Below, piece by piece: positions 34,501 to 35,472 of a DNA stretch of 35,472 nt. The notes under the pieces are model-generated. The model had not been told where the DNA came from, did no database searches, and saw nothing but the letters and a program-made list of their open reading frames with translations. A program made the translations under genes and the position numbers. The stretch comes from Aurantiacibacter xanthus (lineage in GTDB: Bacteria > Pseudomonadota > Alphaproteobacteria > Sphingomonadales > Sphingomonadaceae), in the NCBI RefSeq assembly GCF_003584015.1, contig NZ_QXFM01000089.1:1-35472 (forward strand), given 5' to 3'. The first letter of the stretch is position 1; every line of letters starts with the position of its first letter.

Positions 34501-35472
34501 CGCCATCCAGGGTCTCGGTCGCACGAACCGCACCAACCAGGCCTCGGCCCCGCTGTTCCGGCCGGTAACCACCGACGTGAAGGGCGAACGCCGCTTCATC
34601 TCGACCATTGCGCGAAGGCTCGATGCCTTGGGCGCGCTGACGCGCGGCCAGCGCCAGACGGGCGGTCAAAACCTGTTCGACCCGGCCGACAATCTCGAAA
34701 GCGACTATGCGCGCGATGCGCTCAGCCGCTGGTTCCAGCTGCTCTATGAGGGCAAGCTCGAAGCCACCAACTTCGGTAACTTCGTCGAACGTACCGGCCT
34801 CCGGCTTGAAAACCCCGATGGCGGGCTGACCGACAATCTCCCCACGATCCAGCGCTGGCTCAATCGCATTCTTGCGCTGCCGATCGCGCTGCAGAACGCA
34901 ATCTTCGACGAATATCTCGGACTGGTAGAGGCGCGGATCGAAGCCGCGCGCGAAGCCGGAACGCTCGACCAGGGTCTTGAGACCGTCAGCGTCGATCGTT
35001 TCACGGTCCTGGCAGATGAACTCCTGCGCACCGATCCCGTGACCGGTGCCGAGACCCGCCTCGTCTCGCTCGAAGTGACGAGGCACCTTCGGCCTTTGCG
35101 ATTGCAGCGACTGGTGCGGATGCACGAGATCGGCAGCAAGTACGCGATCCCGATGCGCAATGCGCGCTCGGGCAAGGTCGCGCTCTCGGTTCCTGCCCGG
35201 CGCCTCATCGCTGACGACGGGGCCGTGATCGAACGCCGACGCTTGCTTCGACCGCTCAAGTCCGCGAACTGGACGCTTGAGGCGCTCGGTGAAAGCCACT
35301 GGGAAGAAATTGGCGTCACCGCGTTCACCAGCGCCTGGCGGGCCGAGGAAGAGGAGGCCGCCGCTTCACCGATGACCGAGCGCGTCCATCTCGCCACCGG
35401 GCTGCTGCTGCCGGTCTGGAAGCGCCTGCCCGGCGATCATGTCCGCGTCACCCGGCTCGTTGCCGAGGACGG
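31559..35472 (+). CDS. Strawberry-notch-like methyltransferase-helicase fusion, 3' end outside window
   Basis: At least 1304 codons are open from ATG 31559 to the window edge; no stop is seen. Order: a methyltransferase-like domain with motif I LEPSAGNG (140-147) and catalytic motif IV NPPF (205-208), the adenine-N6 type; a linker; then a strawberry-notch superfamily 2 helicase core with Walker A GDGTGAGKG (479-487, Lys486), DEAH (586-589), and a C-terminal helicase domain with SDAGGTGRSYHADLG and LGRTNR (986-991, arginine finger). Ribosome site AGGAGG ten bases upstream. Such fusions occur on plasmids, phages and integrative elements; phage P1 DarB, which protects DNA from restriction, has a similar plan. 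Role here (DNA processing or anti-restriction) is inference. Confidence 0.9.
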   Translation, partial: MFQSNLFPTGEQQSSVPLAYAVGATIAELLASGRRLTRAPISGLFAEETGALDWGSAWTIDDYNNAVEIGALLWLRESSRIDLATNVHEVEARFDWLEAALPPRHVRSEAQVELQQFSTPPMLALQMAKAAAVSAQDTLLEPSAGNGALSLWGSVQNASLVLNEIDPARRDSLGHIFPSAAITAYDGELIADLLRGPVPSAVLINPPFARSGERGKDGDTAQRHLRSAIRAAAKGARIVAIMPDGFDASTFAKAQGEASLLLDVRLRQMFRRTGTGITVRLVVFDKTQTASAPVITGDTGDLIEVHELITALPPRIQTSANIHRLPLGKPVRLVGNCSADRAPVRPLAPFAVTPAATANAIDLAYSVLADPAPVPEQAGIYLPYRPSRIAFEDAPVHPTPLVESVAMGSVAAPQPDVSPLLPTDWQANGLLSEAQCETLVYAAQAFARDLSGQFKVSQEGTSLELSEDGHSYRQGFFLGDGTGAGKGRQVAAVIMDRWLAGERRHVWITKNEALLEDARRDWEALGGLPLDLQPLSRWKLGHPVTMSEGILFVTYPTLRSGRAEDTRLDQILAWAGEDFDGVIAFDEAHAMANALGGSSTRGKVKGSEQGMAGLRLQNHLPRARVLYASATGASDIANLGYTSRLGLWGPETAFPTHEAFMTEIRAGGVAAMELVARDLKAQGLYLARALSFAGVEYEILEHSLTEAQVKIYDAYADAWAIIHRNLEAALEATRVVDEDSGDTLNRNARAAALSIFEGTKQRFFAQLLLSMKLPNLIPAMEAALGEDHSVVVQLVSTSEAMLDRRLADLSVEEREALDIDLSPREYVIDYLTKGFPVRLMQVFADEDGNLRSEAMSDGEGNPVFCSRALAARDALIEQLCALPPIATALDAIIERFGTEAVAEVTGRTRRLILGRDGQQRLERRSPSANVAEAQSFMEGTKRILVFSDAGGTGRSYHADLGCRNQQRRVHFLLEPGWRADNAIQGLGRTNRTNQASAPLFRPVTTDVKGERRFISTIARRLDALGALTRGQRQTGGQNLFDPADNLESDYARDALSRWFQLLYEGKLEATNFGNFVERTGLRLENPDGGLTDNLPTIQRWLNRILALPIALQNAIFDEYLGLVEARIEAAREAGTLDQGLETVSVDRFTVLADELLRTDPVTGAETRLVSLEVTRHLRPLRLQRLVRMHEIGSKYAIPMRNARSGKVALSVPARRLIADDGAVIERRRLLRPLKSANWTLEALGESHWEEIGVTAFTSAWRAEEEEAAASPMTERVHLATGLLLPVWKRLPGDHVRVTRLVAED

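Overview
The window is GC-rich (AT-rich only in a few short intergenic stretches) and reads as the chromosome of an alphaproteobacterium, most likely a sphingomonad of the Erythrobacter type. Pointers are the divergent mutS/maeB pair, two large TonB-dependent receptors of the sphingomonad style, an S9 glutamyl-endopeptidase-like enzyme, GC-rich palindromic intergenic repeats, and a sulfate operon without CysB but with an Rrf2 regulator. Taxonomy is inference from gene content.

Layout. (1) 1-3300: start of mutS (minus, cut by the window edge) facing NADP-malic enzyme maeB (plus). (2) 3330-17850: a peptide and D-amino-acid utilisation locus. On the minus strand, reading leftward, are a LysR regulator, a secreted class C beta-lactamase-like serine hydrolase, a lipoprotein D-aminoacylase-like amidohydrolase, a DadA-like D-amino acid dehydrogenase, a RidA deaminase, a dicarboxylate/amino acid symporter and a secreted M20 peptidase. 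On the plus strand are a TonB receptor and an S9 peptidase. Three similar 15-bp T-N11-A dyads lie 89-92 nt before the start codons of the three units (hydrolase, symporter, receptor). This suggests one LysR regulon that imports, cleaves, deacylates and oxidises D-residue-containing peptides. (3) 17950-27604: a sulfur block on the minus strand: SLC13-type permease, Rrf2 regulator, cysP-T-W-A, a 58-residue YezD-family gene overlapping cysA, a second TonB receptor and a RBBP9-type hydrolase. A dyad overlapping a perfect TATAAT -10 upstream of cysP is a candidate Rrf2 operator.

(4) 27605-35472: accessory DNA. A gene-free, partly AT-rich stretch with repeated AATCAC motifs precedes a HipBA-type toxin-antitoxin pair with a 12-bp inverted operator pair. 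Then come a small hypothetical gene, a CHC2/Toprim primase-like protein and a very large strawberry-notch-type methyltransferase-helicase running off the right edge. These last two are typical cargo of plasmids and integrative elements, so the left border of an island probably lies near 27.6-28.1 kb.

Strongest new items: the three-box LysR regulon over a D-amino-acid/peptide pathway, the sulfur block joined to a TonB receptor and Rrf2 dyad, and the hipBA operator. No tRNA, rRNA, CRISPR or insertion sequence was seen.
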